A stretch of 64,000 nucleotides of DNA, taken from contig CAMPKW010000001.1 in the NCBI GenBank assembly GCA_946887425.1, positions 1-64,000 on the forward strand, written 5' to 3'. Each line of letters opens with the position of its first letter. Position 1 is the stretch's first letter. The stretch is from an uncultured Candidatus Saccharibacteria bacterium (GTDB taxonomy: Bacteria; Patescibacteria; Saccharimonadia; Saccharimonadales; UBA6022). The notes beneath the pieces were generated by a model. That model saw nothing but the letters and a program-made list of their open reading frames with translations, did not search any database and was not told the DNA's origin. This document shows positions 33,348-42,053 of the stretch, piece by piece. A program made the translations under genes and the position numbers.

Positions 33348-34652
33348 ATGAAAGTACTACGAAATATTCAGAAAAAAACCTCCCTCTATGCACTAGCGCT
33401 GGTTATTATGGTGTCGAGTATTACATCTGTACTCATAGTTCCAACCGCCTACGCAGAAGGTTGCAGTCCAGCCGAACAGGAAGCGAGAATGGACTTTTAT
33501 GCCAGTAGTAATATCGTACCTCTTTTTGACCCCTGCAATAGTGGTGGAGCTTGTGCAGCGGCGGGTGCCGGATCAATTCAATCCCAATTACGAGGAGGCT
33601 CAAATGCCGAAAGGGTATGGAATTACTTTATTGGTCGCGGACTGTCACCTATCGCCACAGCCGGCGCAATGGGTAATATTGAGCAAGAATCCGGTTTTGA
33701 CCCATGGGTAAACGAAGGTGGCAGTGGCATTGGGTTTGGTCTTATTCAGTGGTCGTTTGAGCGTCGGACAAAAGTCGAGAATGCACTACAAGCCGCTGGT
33801 ATTACCGAATACACGGAAGCAACAAGCGAGCAGGGCTTACTTGTACAGTTAGACTATCTGTGGGAAGAGCAGAGTCAAACCTGGGAACCACTCAAGGCCG
33901 AGACCAAAGTAGAAGGCAATACATCTATTAATCCTATTTCGGCGGCCGCAAATGTAGGTAACGGTTCTACTCTCTACTTCCATGCAAGCGTAGAGCGATC
34001 GGCAGATAACCCTACTAAACTCCAAGAGCGTATCGATAGCGCGCAGGCGTACCTCGAACAGTTCGGCGGCAGTGGCAGTGGCACTACTACCGTAGGTAAC
34101 AGTAGCAATAACTGTGGCGCGGGTGGCGCTGGCCTCACGAGTGGAGGGGCGGACCTCAGTAAGGCACAGGCTATCATGCAGGAGTACATTACTAGTCCTG
34201 AGGTTGTCACGTTAGTCGGCGAGCAACAAGGGCTTTGCGGCGGAGATCAAGGCTGGCGAGCCAACTGCGTGACATTCTCAAAATATTTCCTTCGTAAGTT
34301 CACGACAATCGAACCAGCCGCAGGTAACGGTAAGGACGTCGTCGCTAATACAAGAGCCGCCAATCCCGGTACGGAATCTGGAGCTACTCCGAGAGCTTAC
34401 TCGGTATTTAGTTACGTCGGCGGGGATGCAACAACTGAATTTGGACACACGGGTGTTATACTTGCCGTTGATACTACAAAGGGAACAATGATCATAGCCG
34501 AAGCAAACTGTGGCGCATCTGGCCCTGGCACGGTATCGTCGCAACCATACTTGCCGTTTGTCGTACGCGAAGCTCCTATTGCTGGTACTCATCCAAGTAA
34601 TGTTCAATATTTATATACAGATGGAAAGCAGAAAGGTGAAATTAGTACATGA
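33348..34652 (+). CDS. Secreted two-domain peptidoglycan hydrolase (lysozyme-like + CHAP)
   Basis: The 434-residue product has a signal peptide (1-36, AYA|EG). A lysozyme-like domain (about 85-240) starts AERVWNYFIGRGLSPIATAG with NIEQESGFDPW, matching phage tail-tip lysozymes, with a catalytic glutamate in that motif. A Gly/Ser-rich linker leads to a CHAP-like amidase domain (about 280-430) with cysteine at about 307 in ANCVTFS and histidine at about 367 in FGHTGVIL. It follows the M23 gene by 8 bases. Such hydrolases drill the wall for T4SS assembly (VirB1-like role). Confidence 0.85.
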   Translation: MKVLRNIQKKTSLYALALVIMVSSITSVLIVPTAYAEGCSPAEQEARMDFYASSNIVPLFDPCNSGGACAAAGAGSIQSQLRGGSNAERVWNYFIGRGLSPIATAGAMGNIEQESGFDPWVNEGGSGIGFGLIQWSFERRTKVENALQAAGITEYTEATSEQGLLVQLDYLWEEQSQTWEPLKAETKVEGNTSINPISAAANVGNGSTLYFHASVERSADNPTKLQERIDSAQAYLEQFGGSGSGTTTVGNSSNNCGAGGAGLTSGGADLSKAQAIMQEYITSPEVVTLVGEQQGLCGGDQGWRANCVTFSKYFLRKFTTIEPAAGNGKDVVANTRAANPGTESGATPRAYSVFSYVGGDATTEFGHTGVILAVDTTKGTMIIAEANCGASGPGTVSSQPYLPFVVREAPIAGTHPSNVQYLYTDGKQKGEIST

Positions 34653-35419
34653 GTTATCTTATTCAAAACCTAGGTAAACGAAAAATTGCGCTATTTGTTA
34701 TTTGCTTCTTGCTGTTTATTGCAGCTGTTGTCTATATTGCTATCAAAAGCGCACCTAGTGACACAGCAGCCCCTGTCGACATAAAAGGGTACTCAAGCGC
34801 CGCAAGTGATGCGCCGAAAGGACTCGAGGCAATGGTAAAAGTGAGCCTTGCGGACATTGTGAAAAAGAACAACCCTGACAAAGCCGGCCTTGAATCTATC
34901 ACCCCCAAGGTACGCGACAGCTCCTACACGGCAACTCCACCTAATAGTGACGGAATTATCCAGGCTAAGTTTTTTGTTGACATAGAATCACTCAAACAGT
35001 CATATTTAGTTCTCATAAGTTACTATAAAGATACTGCCGATAAATTCGCCGGACCGCCAAGCGTACGATGCATCGAAAACAAAGACGACTTGATTTATGG
35101 CGACTTTAATTGCCAGGAAATAACACCCGTAGACGATACGCTGTCAAAAGACGCATTATTATCGAAACTACCTCATAAGGACCCTCTTTATTACATATCC
35201 GGCTACGTCGACAGTGAAGGGGCGAAGCATGTAATCGTGGATATCGATTTAAATACCTATAGCGAAGCTACAAGGAAAATGTTCCACGAGCGCAAAGAGC
35301 AGTCGTTGCAATGGATCAAATCTCAAGATGTCGACTCAGATGAGTATCTGATCGAGTGGCGCAATCTACGACGAACAGTCATCGAACGAAATAACGTCAA
35401 CGCAGTACACGCTCACTAA
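34649..35419 (+). CDS. Hypothetical membrane-anchored protein, last gene of the T4SS run
   Basis: No family recognised. The ATG overlaps the stop of the hydrolase gene (ATGA). The 256-residue product has one membrane helix (about 11-34) and an extracellular domain with two cysteines (RCIENK, FNCQEI). It ends only two bases before the convergent recF stop, with no terminator between them. Confidence 0.65.
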   Translation: MSYLIQNLGKRKIALFVICFLLFIAAVVYIAIKSAPSDTAAPVDIKGYSSAASDAPKGLEAMVKVSLADIVKKNNPDKAGLESITPKVRDSSYTATPPNSDGIIQAKFFVDIESLKQSYLVLISYYKDTADKFAGPPSVRCIENKDDLIYGDFNCQEITPVDDTLSKDALLSKLPHKDPLYYISGYVDSEGAKHVIVDIDLNTYSEATRKMFHERKEQSLQWIKSQDVDSDEYLIEWRNLRRTVIERNNVNAVHAH

Positions 35420-35421
35420 GT

Positions 35422-36483
35422 TTACTCCTTCGCAAGAAGCGTCACTTCCTTCGCCTCTGGATAGTCCTTTTTATGACTGTTTGTTGTAGCGATGAGAAGT
35501 TGCACATCTTTGAGGTTATTTAAAATAAGAGCAGATTGCCGCTTCTCGTCGAGCTCGCTAAAAACATCATCAAGCAGTACAATTGGCTTAATACCAGTAA
35601 TCTTCTCGATAATATCAACCTCTAAAAACTTGAGCGCCAACACAATACTTCGCACTTCTCCGCGTGATGCTACCGACAGGGCAGGCGTATCGTTATATCG
35701 AAAAATAACATCATGCCGATGCGGGCCACTACTCGTGTAACCGAGGAGCCTATCGCGCTCACTATGACTATGAAGCTCCGCAAGTAGCTTTTGCTTCACC
35801 GATCCAATTGCCGTGTGTGAATAGTGGACAGTGACGGTGTCCTTTGACCGGGCGATGTCATTATATGCATCATTGAGATGACTATTAATCTCTTCAATAA
35901 AACGAATACGCTGCTCGATAATATAGGCGCCATATTCACTCAACGCGATATTCCAAACGAATAACTCATCATGCGTCGTGTGAGCTTTTTTAAGCAAATT
36001 ATTCCGCTGCTTGAGTGCACGTTCGTATTTACGAAGCGCAGGCCCGTAGAGAGGGTCTAGCTGGCTAATAAGACGGTCGATAAACTGACGGCGACGTGTC
36101 GGCGAGCCATGCAGAAGCCGAAGATCATCAGGCTCAAACAATACAACCGGATATTTATACTTTGTACCGAGTCGGTAGCTTGTTTTATCATCAACGATAA
36201 ATTGCTTTCGCCCCGTCTGGCGAGTTGAGTCGAACTTGACCGTGCGCGTTACATTATCATCAAACCCCACATCAATACGCCACCACGGTTGATCTGCCCG
36301 AAGAACGTCGCTGTCGGAACCTTTAAACGATGAGCCTTGAAGGGCGATATACACTGCCTCAATGAGTGATGTTTTTCCACTTCCATTTTGTCCCGTAATA
36401 AGGGTAACTTGTGGCGATACATCAAGTAAAAACTGTTCATGAGTACGAATATTCTGAACTCGAAGTGAAGTAATATACGCCAT
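35422..36483 (-). CDS. recF: DNA replication/repair protein RecF
   Basis: RecF loads RecA at gaps together with RecO and RecR. The 353-residue product has the Walker A GQNGSGKTSLIEAVYIAL near residue 35, the FEPDDLRLLHGSPTRRRQFID block and the C-terminal signature PIVLLDDVFSELDEKRQ. It lies 10 bases downstream of dnaN, in the classical order dnaA-dnaN-recF read on the minus strand. Confidence 0.95.
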   Translation of the reverse strand: MAYITSLRVQNIRTHEQFLLDVSPQVTLITGQNGSGKTSLIEAVYIALQGSSFKGSDSDVLRADQPWWRIDVGFDDNVTRTVKFDSTRQTGRKQFIVDDKTSYRLGTKYKYPVVLFEPDDLRLLHGSPTRRRQFIDRLISQLDPLYGPALRKYERALKQRNNLLKKAHTTHDELFVWNIALSEYGAYIIEQRIRFIEEINSHLNDAYNDIARSKDTVTVHYSHTAIGSVKQKLLAELHSHSERDRLLGYTSSGPHRHDVIFRYNDTPALSVASRGEVRSIVLALKFLEVDIIEKITGIKPIVLLDDVFSELDEKRQSALILNNLKDVQLLIATTNSHKKDYPEAKEVTLLAKE

Positions 36484-36493
36484 AACTACTTAC

Positions 36494-37594
36494 TTAGCTC
36501 TTTAGCGGCATAATAATATGCAAATACTGCACATCTTTTTCAACAGCCGTTAGGACACACGGGGCAAGCTTTCCACTAAATCGAAATGTCACCATGTCAC
36601 CGTCCACAACACCAAGGGCTTCACTAAGATAGCGCGAGTTGAGCGTTACCTGGCCATCGCCAGTCACTTCGGCCGATGATTCTGAAGTGTTTTCCCCAAG
36701 TTGTGATGCAATCGAGTGAATCGACATCGTTTTTTTCTCGCTATCGGCCGTAAGTGTAACACTGCCGCCAGATTCACGAGCAAACAGTCCGGCTATTTTA
36801 GTAATGCGAACAAAGTCTGACTTGGCGAGGGTGATTGATGTATCTGAAGCAGCAGGAATAAGCTGTCTATAATCAGGGAAGTTACCATCTATCAAACGGC
36901 TCGTAATCTCCGCTTCTCCAGCGCGAAAACGCACCTGAGTTTCATCAAATAAAATTTCAACTTCATCCACATCATCACCTACGGTTCGAAGTATCTCCTG
37001 AAGGCTTGAGGTTGGCACAATCGCCGATACATCACTGCTTGTTTCCACAAGTCGGCGCTCACTCAATCGGTACCCATCGGTAGCCGCAAGATACAAGAAG
37101 CCTTCATGAGAATGCCAGTATACGCCCGTAAGAACAGGGCGAGTCGCATCAGTACTGCTCGTAATGATCGTTTGACTAATTGCTTGCTTAAAATCATCCG
37201 ACTTAATGCTGTATTGAATTGATGATGTTTCATCGATGGTCGGTAGTTCAGGGAAGTCATCAGCAACGACACCATTAATAGTAGAGCTGTAGCTACCAGC
37301 TTTAATATGGAGATGATCATTTTCAACCTTTAGTTCAACCGTGCCCTTAGGGAGGCTAGAAATAAACTCACTCACAAGACGGGCAGGTACGGTAATTGCC
37401 CCTGGCTTAGCGATCTTTGCACCAATATGCTGGGTTGTAGCGATTTCAAGATTTGTTGCTGCTACAAGTAAACGGTTACTATCTGTTCGTAAAAGAATGT
37501 TACTAAGAATAGGTAATTGTGTTTTACTACTGGCTACTCGACCAACTGCACTTAGTGCTTTTGATAGGTTTTCTTGGGTAACTGTTAGTTCCAT
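36494..37594 (-). CDS. dnaN: DNA polymerase III sliding clamp (beta subunit)
   Basis: The 366-residue product has the three-domain clamp length and signatures: MELTVTQENLSKALSAVGRV at the start, NILLRTDSNRLLVAATNLEI, FLYLAATDGYRLS, and the C-terminal HIIMPLKS. It encircles DNA and tethers polymerase. GAAAGG stands 11 bases before the ATG. Confidence 0.96.
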   Translation of the reverse strand: MELTVTQENLSKALSAVGRVASSKTQLPILSNILLRTDSNRLLVAATNLEIATTQHIGAKIAKPGAITVPARLVSEFISSLPKGTVELKVENDHLHIKAGSYSSTINGVVADDFPELPTIDETSSIQYSIKSDDFKQAISQTIITSSTDATRPVLTGVYWHSHEGFLYLAATDGYRLSERRLVETSSDVSAIVPTSSLQEILRTVGDDVDEVEILFDETQVRFRAGEAEITSRLIDGNFPDYRQLIPAASDTSITLAKSDFVRITKIAGLFARESGGSVTLTADSEKKTMSIHSIASQLGENTSESSAEVTGDGQVTLNSRYLSEALGVVDGDMVTFRFSGKLAPCVLTAVEKDVQYLHIIMPLKS

Positions 37595-37875
37595 TATTGT
37601 TATTACCTTTCTTTTAATTTTCCTTTAGTGGTTGTAATAATAGGTGCTGTGGAAACTGGGTAAAAAATGTATTCATTAGGGGTGAGAAGCAAATTATTGG
37701 TGTGGATAAATGAGCGGATAAGTCGGGTACAATAGTGCGGATAAAACGTGGTTGTACCCACAGTTGGTATGGTTGCATGATGCTCGTGCAACCGCCTGTG
37801 GATTGGTGTGCACTGGTTATCCCAAGGGCTTTTCGCAGGTTATGCGCAGGTTTTACACAGGCATATTGCGCGTGA
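37595..37875. other. dnaN-dnaA spacer with DnaA-box-like sites
   Basis: No coding signal. It holds TGTGGATAA at 37701-37709 (perfect DnaA box, minus orientation), the one-mismatch variant TGCGGATAA at 37736-37744, TGTGGATTG at 37797-37805, and a GGTTGCA/TGCAACC hairpin at 37771-37793. It may be part of a bipartite origin with the other side of dnaA, or regulate dnaN. Confidence 0.6.
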
Positions 37876-39264
37876 TTAAGCATACAGTTTCTCCCGAATT
37901 TCTGCTACTTGGGTGCGGATAAGATAATCAAGCTTGATAGCTTTTTCAATCTTTTCGACAGAGTGGATTGCAGTTGTATGGTCTTTACGTCCAAGTTCTC
38001 CGGCGATCTTTGGGAAACTTAAATGCAGCTCACTGCGAAGCAGATACATTGCAATCTGGCGCGGAACAACAATGTGTTTGTCGCGCTTAGCGCTGCAGAC
38101 TTCATCGACATTAAGCTGGAAGTGCTTGGCGGTTTTATCGATGATCTGTTTTGGCGTTAGGTGCTGTGGGCGTGATTGGCGTACATTACCGATAAGACCT
38201 TCGGCTGTCGAAACATCAGGCTCAACGCCGCGCATTTCGGCATAGGCGAGGAGCTGATTAAGAGCGCCTTCAAGTTCGCGGATGTTCGTCTTGATGTTAT
38301 TTGCCAGATATTCAACTGTGTCACGGCTTAGTTCGACACCAGAAAGTGAGGCTTTGGTTTCAATAATGACACAGCGCGTTTCAAAATCTGGCATTTGAAT
38401 ATCGATAGCCATGCCCATCTCGAAGCGACTGCGAAGACGTTCGGTAAGGGTAGGGATACTTTTAGGTGGCTTATCACTACTGATGATAATCTGCTTGTTG
38501 TTTTGATGGAGGTCATTAAAGGTATGGAAAAATTCTTCTTGAGTCTTTTCTTTACCAGCAATAAACTGCAAGTCATCGACGATGAGCACGTCAACATTAC
38601 GGTATTTATCTGAAAAACCCTTTTTCTTGAAACGAATACTCTCTAGGAATTCCTTCACAAATGTCTCGGAGCTCACATATAGTATCCGTGCATCTGGTTG
38701 CTTGGCAATAATCTCATTACCAACAGCCTGCATAAGGTGGGTTTTACCAAGACCAACGCCGCCGTAGAGGAAGAGCGGATTGTATTTCGTGCCGGGATTA
38801 CTTGCCACTGCTTGGCAGGCGGTATAAGCAAGGTCATTACTTGAGCCGACAACGAAGTTCGAGAAGCGGTAGCGGGGGTTTAATCCGCCGGCATTGAGCG
38901 GTGAAGTAGTGAGCGGTGCCGAGCTTGATCCACGCGGGCGACTAACAAGCTCTTCGACAGCATCGCTAGTTGCCGTTTTGTTTGTTGAGGTTGTTTCGCG
39001 GTTGACAGCAGTCCGTTTACCAGAAGTCTGTACCTTATAAGTAATTTTTTCTGGTTTGACGCCATTTTTCTCCAAGATAGAGCGGATCTGGGAGTTGAAC
39101 TTCACTTCGAACTGTCGCTGTGCAAAGATATTTGGTACCGCAATAGTGATATGCGAGCCAGTATTGTCGATGAGTTCAGTATTCTTGAACCATGTCGTGA
39201 AGGCAGCGTGCGAAACTGAGAGTTCAATCTCACCTAAAACACTTTGCCATAACGCATGATCCAT
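37876..39264 (-). CDS. dnaA: Chromosomal replication initiator DnaA
   Basis: The start at 39264 follows AGGGGGA by 9 bases and gives MDHALWQSVLGEIELSVSHA (462 residues); the upstream frame to 39303 adds thirteen residues before the Shine-Dalgarno. Domains: N-terminal DnaB-binding domain I (about 1-85), linker, AAA+ with GGVGLGKTHLMQAVGN and VDVLIVDDLQFIAGK, and the C-terminal DNA-binding domain with GRKDHTTAIHSVEKI. Lengths and order are normal. Confidence 0.97.
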   Translation of the reverse strand: MDHALWQSVLGEIELSVSHAAFTTWFKNTELIDNTGSHITIAVPNIFAQRQFEVKFNSQIRSILEKNGVKPEKITYKVQTSGKRTAVNRETTSTNKTATSDAVEELVSRPRGSSSAPLTTSPLNAGGLNPRYRFSNFVVGSSNDLAYTACQAVASNPGTKYNPLFLYGGVGLGKTHLMQAVGNEIIAKQPDARILYVSSETFVKEFLESIRFKKKGFSDKYRNVDVLIVDDLQFIAGKEKTQEEFFHTFNDLHQNNKQIIISSDKPPKSIPTLTERLRSRFEMGMAIDIQMPDFETRCVIIETKASLSGVELSRDTVEYLANNIKTNIRELEGALNQLLAYAEMRGVEPDVSTAEGLIGNVRQSRPQHLTPKQIIDKTAKHFQLNVDEVCSAKRDKHIVVPRQIAMYLLRSELHLSFPKIAGELGRKDHTTAIHSVEKIEKAIKLDYLIRTQVAEIREKLYA

Positions 39265-39303
39265 ACGAAAAAATCCCCCTGTCGACTCTTGGTCAACGCA
39301 CAT

Positions 39304-39536
39304 TATTTCTACCGTTAACTATACGATATAAAAAAGTTTTCCACAACCGCCAGAGTGTGAGGAAAGTCACATCGCATAGGGGTGTCATTTATCCACAATC
39401 CACCCCTACCTCTGTTAATGTGTGGATAAGTCTGTGTATAGTGGGGAAAAGTTTTATATACTACATAACGTCATAGCCAGCGAGGCAAGTACTTACGCTT
39501 GTATAAATAGACAATAAAGGCTAGAATAGTACAGAT
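39304..39536. other. Candidate oriC between dnaA and rpmH
   Basis: This 233-base spacer has two perfect DnaA boxes, TTATCCACA at 39389-39397 and TGTGGATAA at 39421-39429 (opposite orientation), plus TTTTCCACA at 39337-39345. An AT-rich stretch (GATATAAAAAAG at 39325-39336) lies next to it. Origin location beside dnaA is the common bacterial arrangement. No gene of its own is visible except the rpmH promoter at the right edge. Confidence 0.7.
39499..39527 (+). promoter_or_regulatory. Promoter of rpmH, leaderless
   Basis: TTGTAT and TAGAAT are spaced by 17 bases; the -10 ends 9 bases before the rpmH ATG at 39537. Confidence 0.65.
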
Positions 39537-39674
39537 ATGCCAAAGCGAACACACCAACCACATACTCGTCACCGCGCCCGCACACACGGCTTCCGCGCTC
39601 GCATTGCGACCAAAGCTGGCCGCGCAGTGATCAAGCGACGCCGTATTAAAGGCCGCGCTCAACTTACTGTCTAA
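39537..39674 (+). CDS. rpmH: Ribosomal protein L34
   Basis: This is a 45-residue basic protein with [20 protein letters not shown] at the start and [15 protein letters not shown] at the end, the typical L34 blocks. It is one of the smallest ribosomal proteins. It is leaderless and is followed by a terminator hairpin, so rnpA has its own promoter. Confidence 0.95.
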   Translation: MPKRTHQPHTRHRARTHGFRARIATKAGRAVIKRRRIKGRAQLTV

Positions 39675-39692
39675 ATATAGACATAAGACAAT

Positions 39693-39726
39693 AAAAACAG
39701 CTATTTCATACGAAGTAGCTGTTTTT
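39693..39726. terminator. Hairpin terminator between rpmH and rnpA
   Basis: An 11-bp perfect outer stem AAAAACAGCTA/TAGCTGTTTTT continues inward with TTTC/GAAG around an ATAC loop. Confidence 0.85.
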
Positions 39727-39729
39727 AAG

Positions 39730-39735
39730 TATAAT
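39730..39735 (+). promoter_or_regulatory. -10 of rnpA, leaderless
   Basis: TATAAT ends 8 bases before the rnpA ATG at 39744. It begins immediately after the terminator T-tract. Confidence 0.6.
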
Positions 39736-39743
39736 AAGTACAT

Positions 39744-40094
39744 ATGTTGACAATTAACCATCGTTTTCATGGCCATGGAAGCCTGAGGTATGTGTATAAG
39801 AACGGCGAAGCGATTCGCTCTCGTTTGATGACGCTTAAATATATTGTCAATCCACATCGTGGCCACTCGCGGTTTGCTGTTGTAATCAGCAAGAAGGTGT
39901 TAAAAAGCGCTGTTCGTCGTAATCGAGTGCGTCGTCGTGTCTATGAAGTAATTCGCCTAGAGCTACCAAAACTCCAACCCGCTCATGATATGGCGCTCAT
40001 GATTTTTAATAGTGAAGTTGAGTCAATGCCGTTCGACGAGCTTACTCAACTTGTTCAGCAGCTATTCGAACAAGCTGATCTCTATAAAAAATAG
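39744..40094 (+). CDS. rnpA: Ribonuclease P protein component
   Basis: RnpA binds the RNase P RNA and aids 5' maturation of tRNAs. The 116-residue product has the central RFAVVISKKVLKSAVRRNRVRRRVYEVIR block, the family signature (RNR motif). It follows rpmH as in most bacteria. The next gene is yidC; the usual yidD between them is absent. Confidence 0.95.
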   Translation: MLTINHRFHGHGSLRYVYKNGEAIRSRLMTLKYIVNPHRGHSRFAVVISKKVLKSAVRRNRVRRRVYEVIRLELPKLQPAHDMALMIFNSEVESMPFDELTQLVQQLFEQADLYKK

Positions 40095-40103
40095 TCAAAA
40101 ACT

Positions 40104-40111
40104 GGTATAAT
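40104..40111 (+). promoter_or_regulatory. -10 of yidC-jag, leadered transcript
   Basis: A TGG-TATAAT stretch lies 36 bases before the yidC GTG, which is preceded by the Shine-Dalgarno AGAGGT. This is a contrast to the leaderless neighbours. Confidence 0.5.
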
Positions 40112-40147
40112 AAAATCTAAATATAGGTTTCTGTTAAGAGGTAAAAC

Positions 40148-41116
40148 GTGAATATTTTTGACATTATTGTTGTGCAGCCAATCTTTAACTTGCTGATCGG
40201 CATCTATTCGCTTATTCCCGGTGGTGATTTTGGCGTTAGTTTAATTGTATTTACGATCATTGTTCGTTTTGCACTTTTCCCACTGACTAAGAGCATGCTG
40301 CATCAAACAAAAGCAATGCGCAAACTCCAGCCAGAACTCGTGCGCATTAAGAAGCGAACAAAGGGCAACAAGCAGCTCGAGAGTATGCAGATGATGGAGC
40401 TTTACAAGAAGCACGGCATTAATCCATTCCGCTCAATCGGTATTCTTCTTATTCAACTACCTATCTTCATCGCACTCTTCCAAGTGATTCAAATCTTCAC
40501 TCACCATCGCGCCGATATCGGTAAGTTTACGTACGATTTCATGGAAAAGCTGACTCCAATCCAGTCTATTATTACCAACCCCGCTTCATTCAACGAGAAG
40601 TTATTTGGGTTTATCGATCTTACGAAAACAGCCTTTAGTGACGGTACGGTGAGTATTCCGCTTATCCTTCTTGCGGCAATTGCGGCAATTACGCAGTACA
40701 TTATGAGCAAGCAGACGATGCCACACGAACCGAGCAAGAAGCGTCTTCGTGACATCATGGCTGAAGCTGCCGAGGGTAAGCAGGCCGATCAGTCGGAGAT
40801 GAACGCCATTGTTATGGGGAAGATGATGAAGGTTCTACCATTTGTTATGTTCTTCATTATGGTTACCGTGCCAGGTGCACTTGCACTTTACTATGCAACA
40901 TCAAACGTCGTAGCGGTGATCCAGCAACATTTCCTCTTAAAGCAAGACGAAGAGGAGCTTGAAGAGCTTGCCGACGAAGTGATAACAACACCTGGGAAAA
41001 AAGCCACTGCGAAGGCTCGTGCCAAGCAGGCAGTTGAAGCAAAGACGACGCCATCATCTAAGGCTGCAACTAAAACGAACATTACACGTATTAAGGCGAA
41101 AGATACGAGGAAATAA
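40148..41116 (+). CDS. yidC: Membrane protein insertase YidC
   Basis: The 322-residue product is of the short YidC/Oxa1 type. Start GTG 40148 follows AGAGGT. It has GVSLIVFTIIVRFALFPLT near residue 30, the conserved basic MRKLQPELVRIKKR loop, NPFRSIGILLIQLPIFIALF and a C-terminal membrane block with YYATSNVVAVIQQ. A lysine/alanine-rich tail (about 285-322) binds ribosomes in related proteins. Five membrane segments are expected. It is the insertase for the many small membrane proteins of the window. Confidence 0.94.
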   Translation: MNIFDIIVVQPIFNLLIGIYSLIPGGDFGVSLIVFTIIVRFALFPLTKSMLHQTKAMRKLQPELVRIKKRTKGNKQLESMQMMELYKKHGINPFRSIGILLIQLPIFIALFQVIQIFTHHRADIGKFTYDFMEKLTPIQSIITNPASFNEKLFGFIDLTKTAFSDGTVSIPLILLAAIAAITQYIMSKQTMPHEPSKKRLRDIMAEAAEGKQADQSEMNAIVMGKMMKVLPFVMFFIMVTVPGALALYYATSNVVAVIQQHFLLKQDEEELEELADEVITTPGKKATAKARAKQAVEAKTTPSSKAATKTNITRIKAKDTRK

Positions 41117-41118
41117 TC

Positions 41119-41580
41119 ATGGATAAGCAAGCTTCTGTCGACTACGCAAAAAAGTATCTTGAAGACCTGCTTTCATTTTTCGGCGTTAACTTGGCGGTTG
41201 AGGCAAGCTGCGAAGAGGATGTTATTGAGCTCACCGTTCCTACGAGCGAATACAACAGCCTGCTTATTGGCCGCAACGCCGAGACGCTCCGTAGTCTACA
41301 GTTCTTAGTATCAACAACACTTCGCAATAAAGAGGCTGAGGTGATGCGTGTAAATATCGATATTGCCGATTACAAGAAGATCCGTGCTGAAAAAGTTGCT
41401 AAGCAAGCCCGCGAATGGATTGAAGAAGTTCGTCGTACGGGTGATTCATTTGTCGGCGATCTAAGTGCGGCTGATCGTCGTATCGTTCATCATGTCGCCA
41501 GTGAATATGATGATGTCCGCACATTCTCAGAAGGCGAAGGCCGAGAGCGCCGGATTATTATCGCCCAAAAGAGCTCATAA
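41119..41580 (+). CDS. jag: RNA-binding protein Jag/KhpB
   Basis: This KH plus R3H protein binds RNA and affects cell division in Gram-positives. The 153-residue product has a KH-like domain (about 10-80) with IGRNAETLRSLQFLV, and an R3H domain (about 95-150) with LSAADRRIVHHVASEY...FSEGEGRERRIII. The long N-terminal Jag_N domain of streptococcal proteins is missing. GAGGAA stands 7 bases before the ATG, and the gene begins two bases after yidC. Confidence 0.93.
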   Translation: MDKQASVDYAKKYLEDLLSFFGVNLAVEASCEEDVIELTVPTSEYNSLLIGRNAETLRSLQFLVSTTLRNKEAEVMRVNIDIADYKKIRAEKVAKQAREWIEEVRRTGDSFVGDLSAADRRIVHHVASEYDDVRTFSEGEGRERRIIIAQKSS

Positions 41581-41602
41581 GCGCGCAGTAAAGACGTGCA
41601 TC

Positions 41603-41640
41603 GAAATAAAAACACCGAATCAGTTCGGTGTTTTTATTTC
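41603..41640. terminator. Bidirectional terminator jag / GtrA
   Basis: A 17-bp perfect stem GAAATAAAAACACCGAA with loop TCAG is flanked by A- and T-tracts and lies between the jag and gtrA stop codons. Confidence 0.92.
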
Positions 41641-42047
41641 TTCTTTTTAAATACCAGTCGTGTATAGAAGAAGTAATTCCAGATAAAGGTCACGAACGAA
41701 GCGACTACTTTGGCGATAATCACCAGGAGCCATGTAGGCTGGAAAGATTGATCGAACATATCTTCAATTTTCCAGATGATGAGTGGCTGAAGGAGCCAGA
41801 TACCAGTAAGGGTGACGATGATAAATAAAACAGCTTCACGCTTGATGTGGTGATCGGGCGTACGAAAGGCAAATTTCTTATTGGCAAAGAAGCTAAAAAC
41901 AAATGCTATAGACGATGAAATATAGTTGGCCGTGATAGTCCCTAGGCCAAAAGAAGTAATGAATAATAGCAGACTAAAATCAATTGCCGTCGCCATACTG
42001 CTTACGAGGCTAAAACGAATTTTTCGACGAGCATTTCGTACGTGCAT
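41634..42047 (-). CDS. GtrA-family membrane protein, copy 1
   Basis: GtrA proteins have four membrane helices and help flip lipid-linked sugars. The 137-residue product has FSLVSSMATAIDFSLLLFITSF, the conserved ANYISSSIAFVFSFFANKKFAF turn, and a C-terminal FIWNYFFYTRLVF helix. It is the last gene of a long minus-strand run of glycan genes. Confidence 0.9.
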   Translation of the reverse strand: MHVRNARRKIRFSLVSSMATAIDFSLLLFITSFGLGTITANYISSSIAFVFSFFANKKFAFRTPDHHIKREAVLFIIVTLTGIWLLQPLIIWKIEDMFDQSFQPTWLLVIIAKVVASFVTFIWNYFFYTRLVFKKKK

Positions 42048-42053
42048 ATTGTA

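Noticed and set aside
15518..35419. Integrative conjugative element
   Set aside because: No integrase, relaxase, att repeats or tRNA-end duplication was seen, although tRNAs flank the left side.
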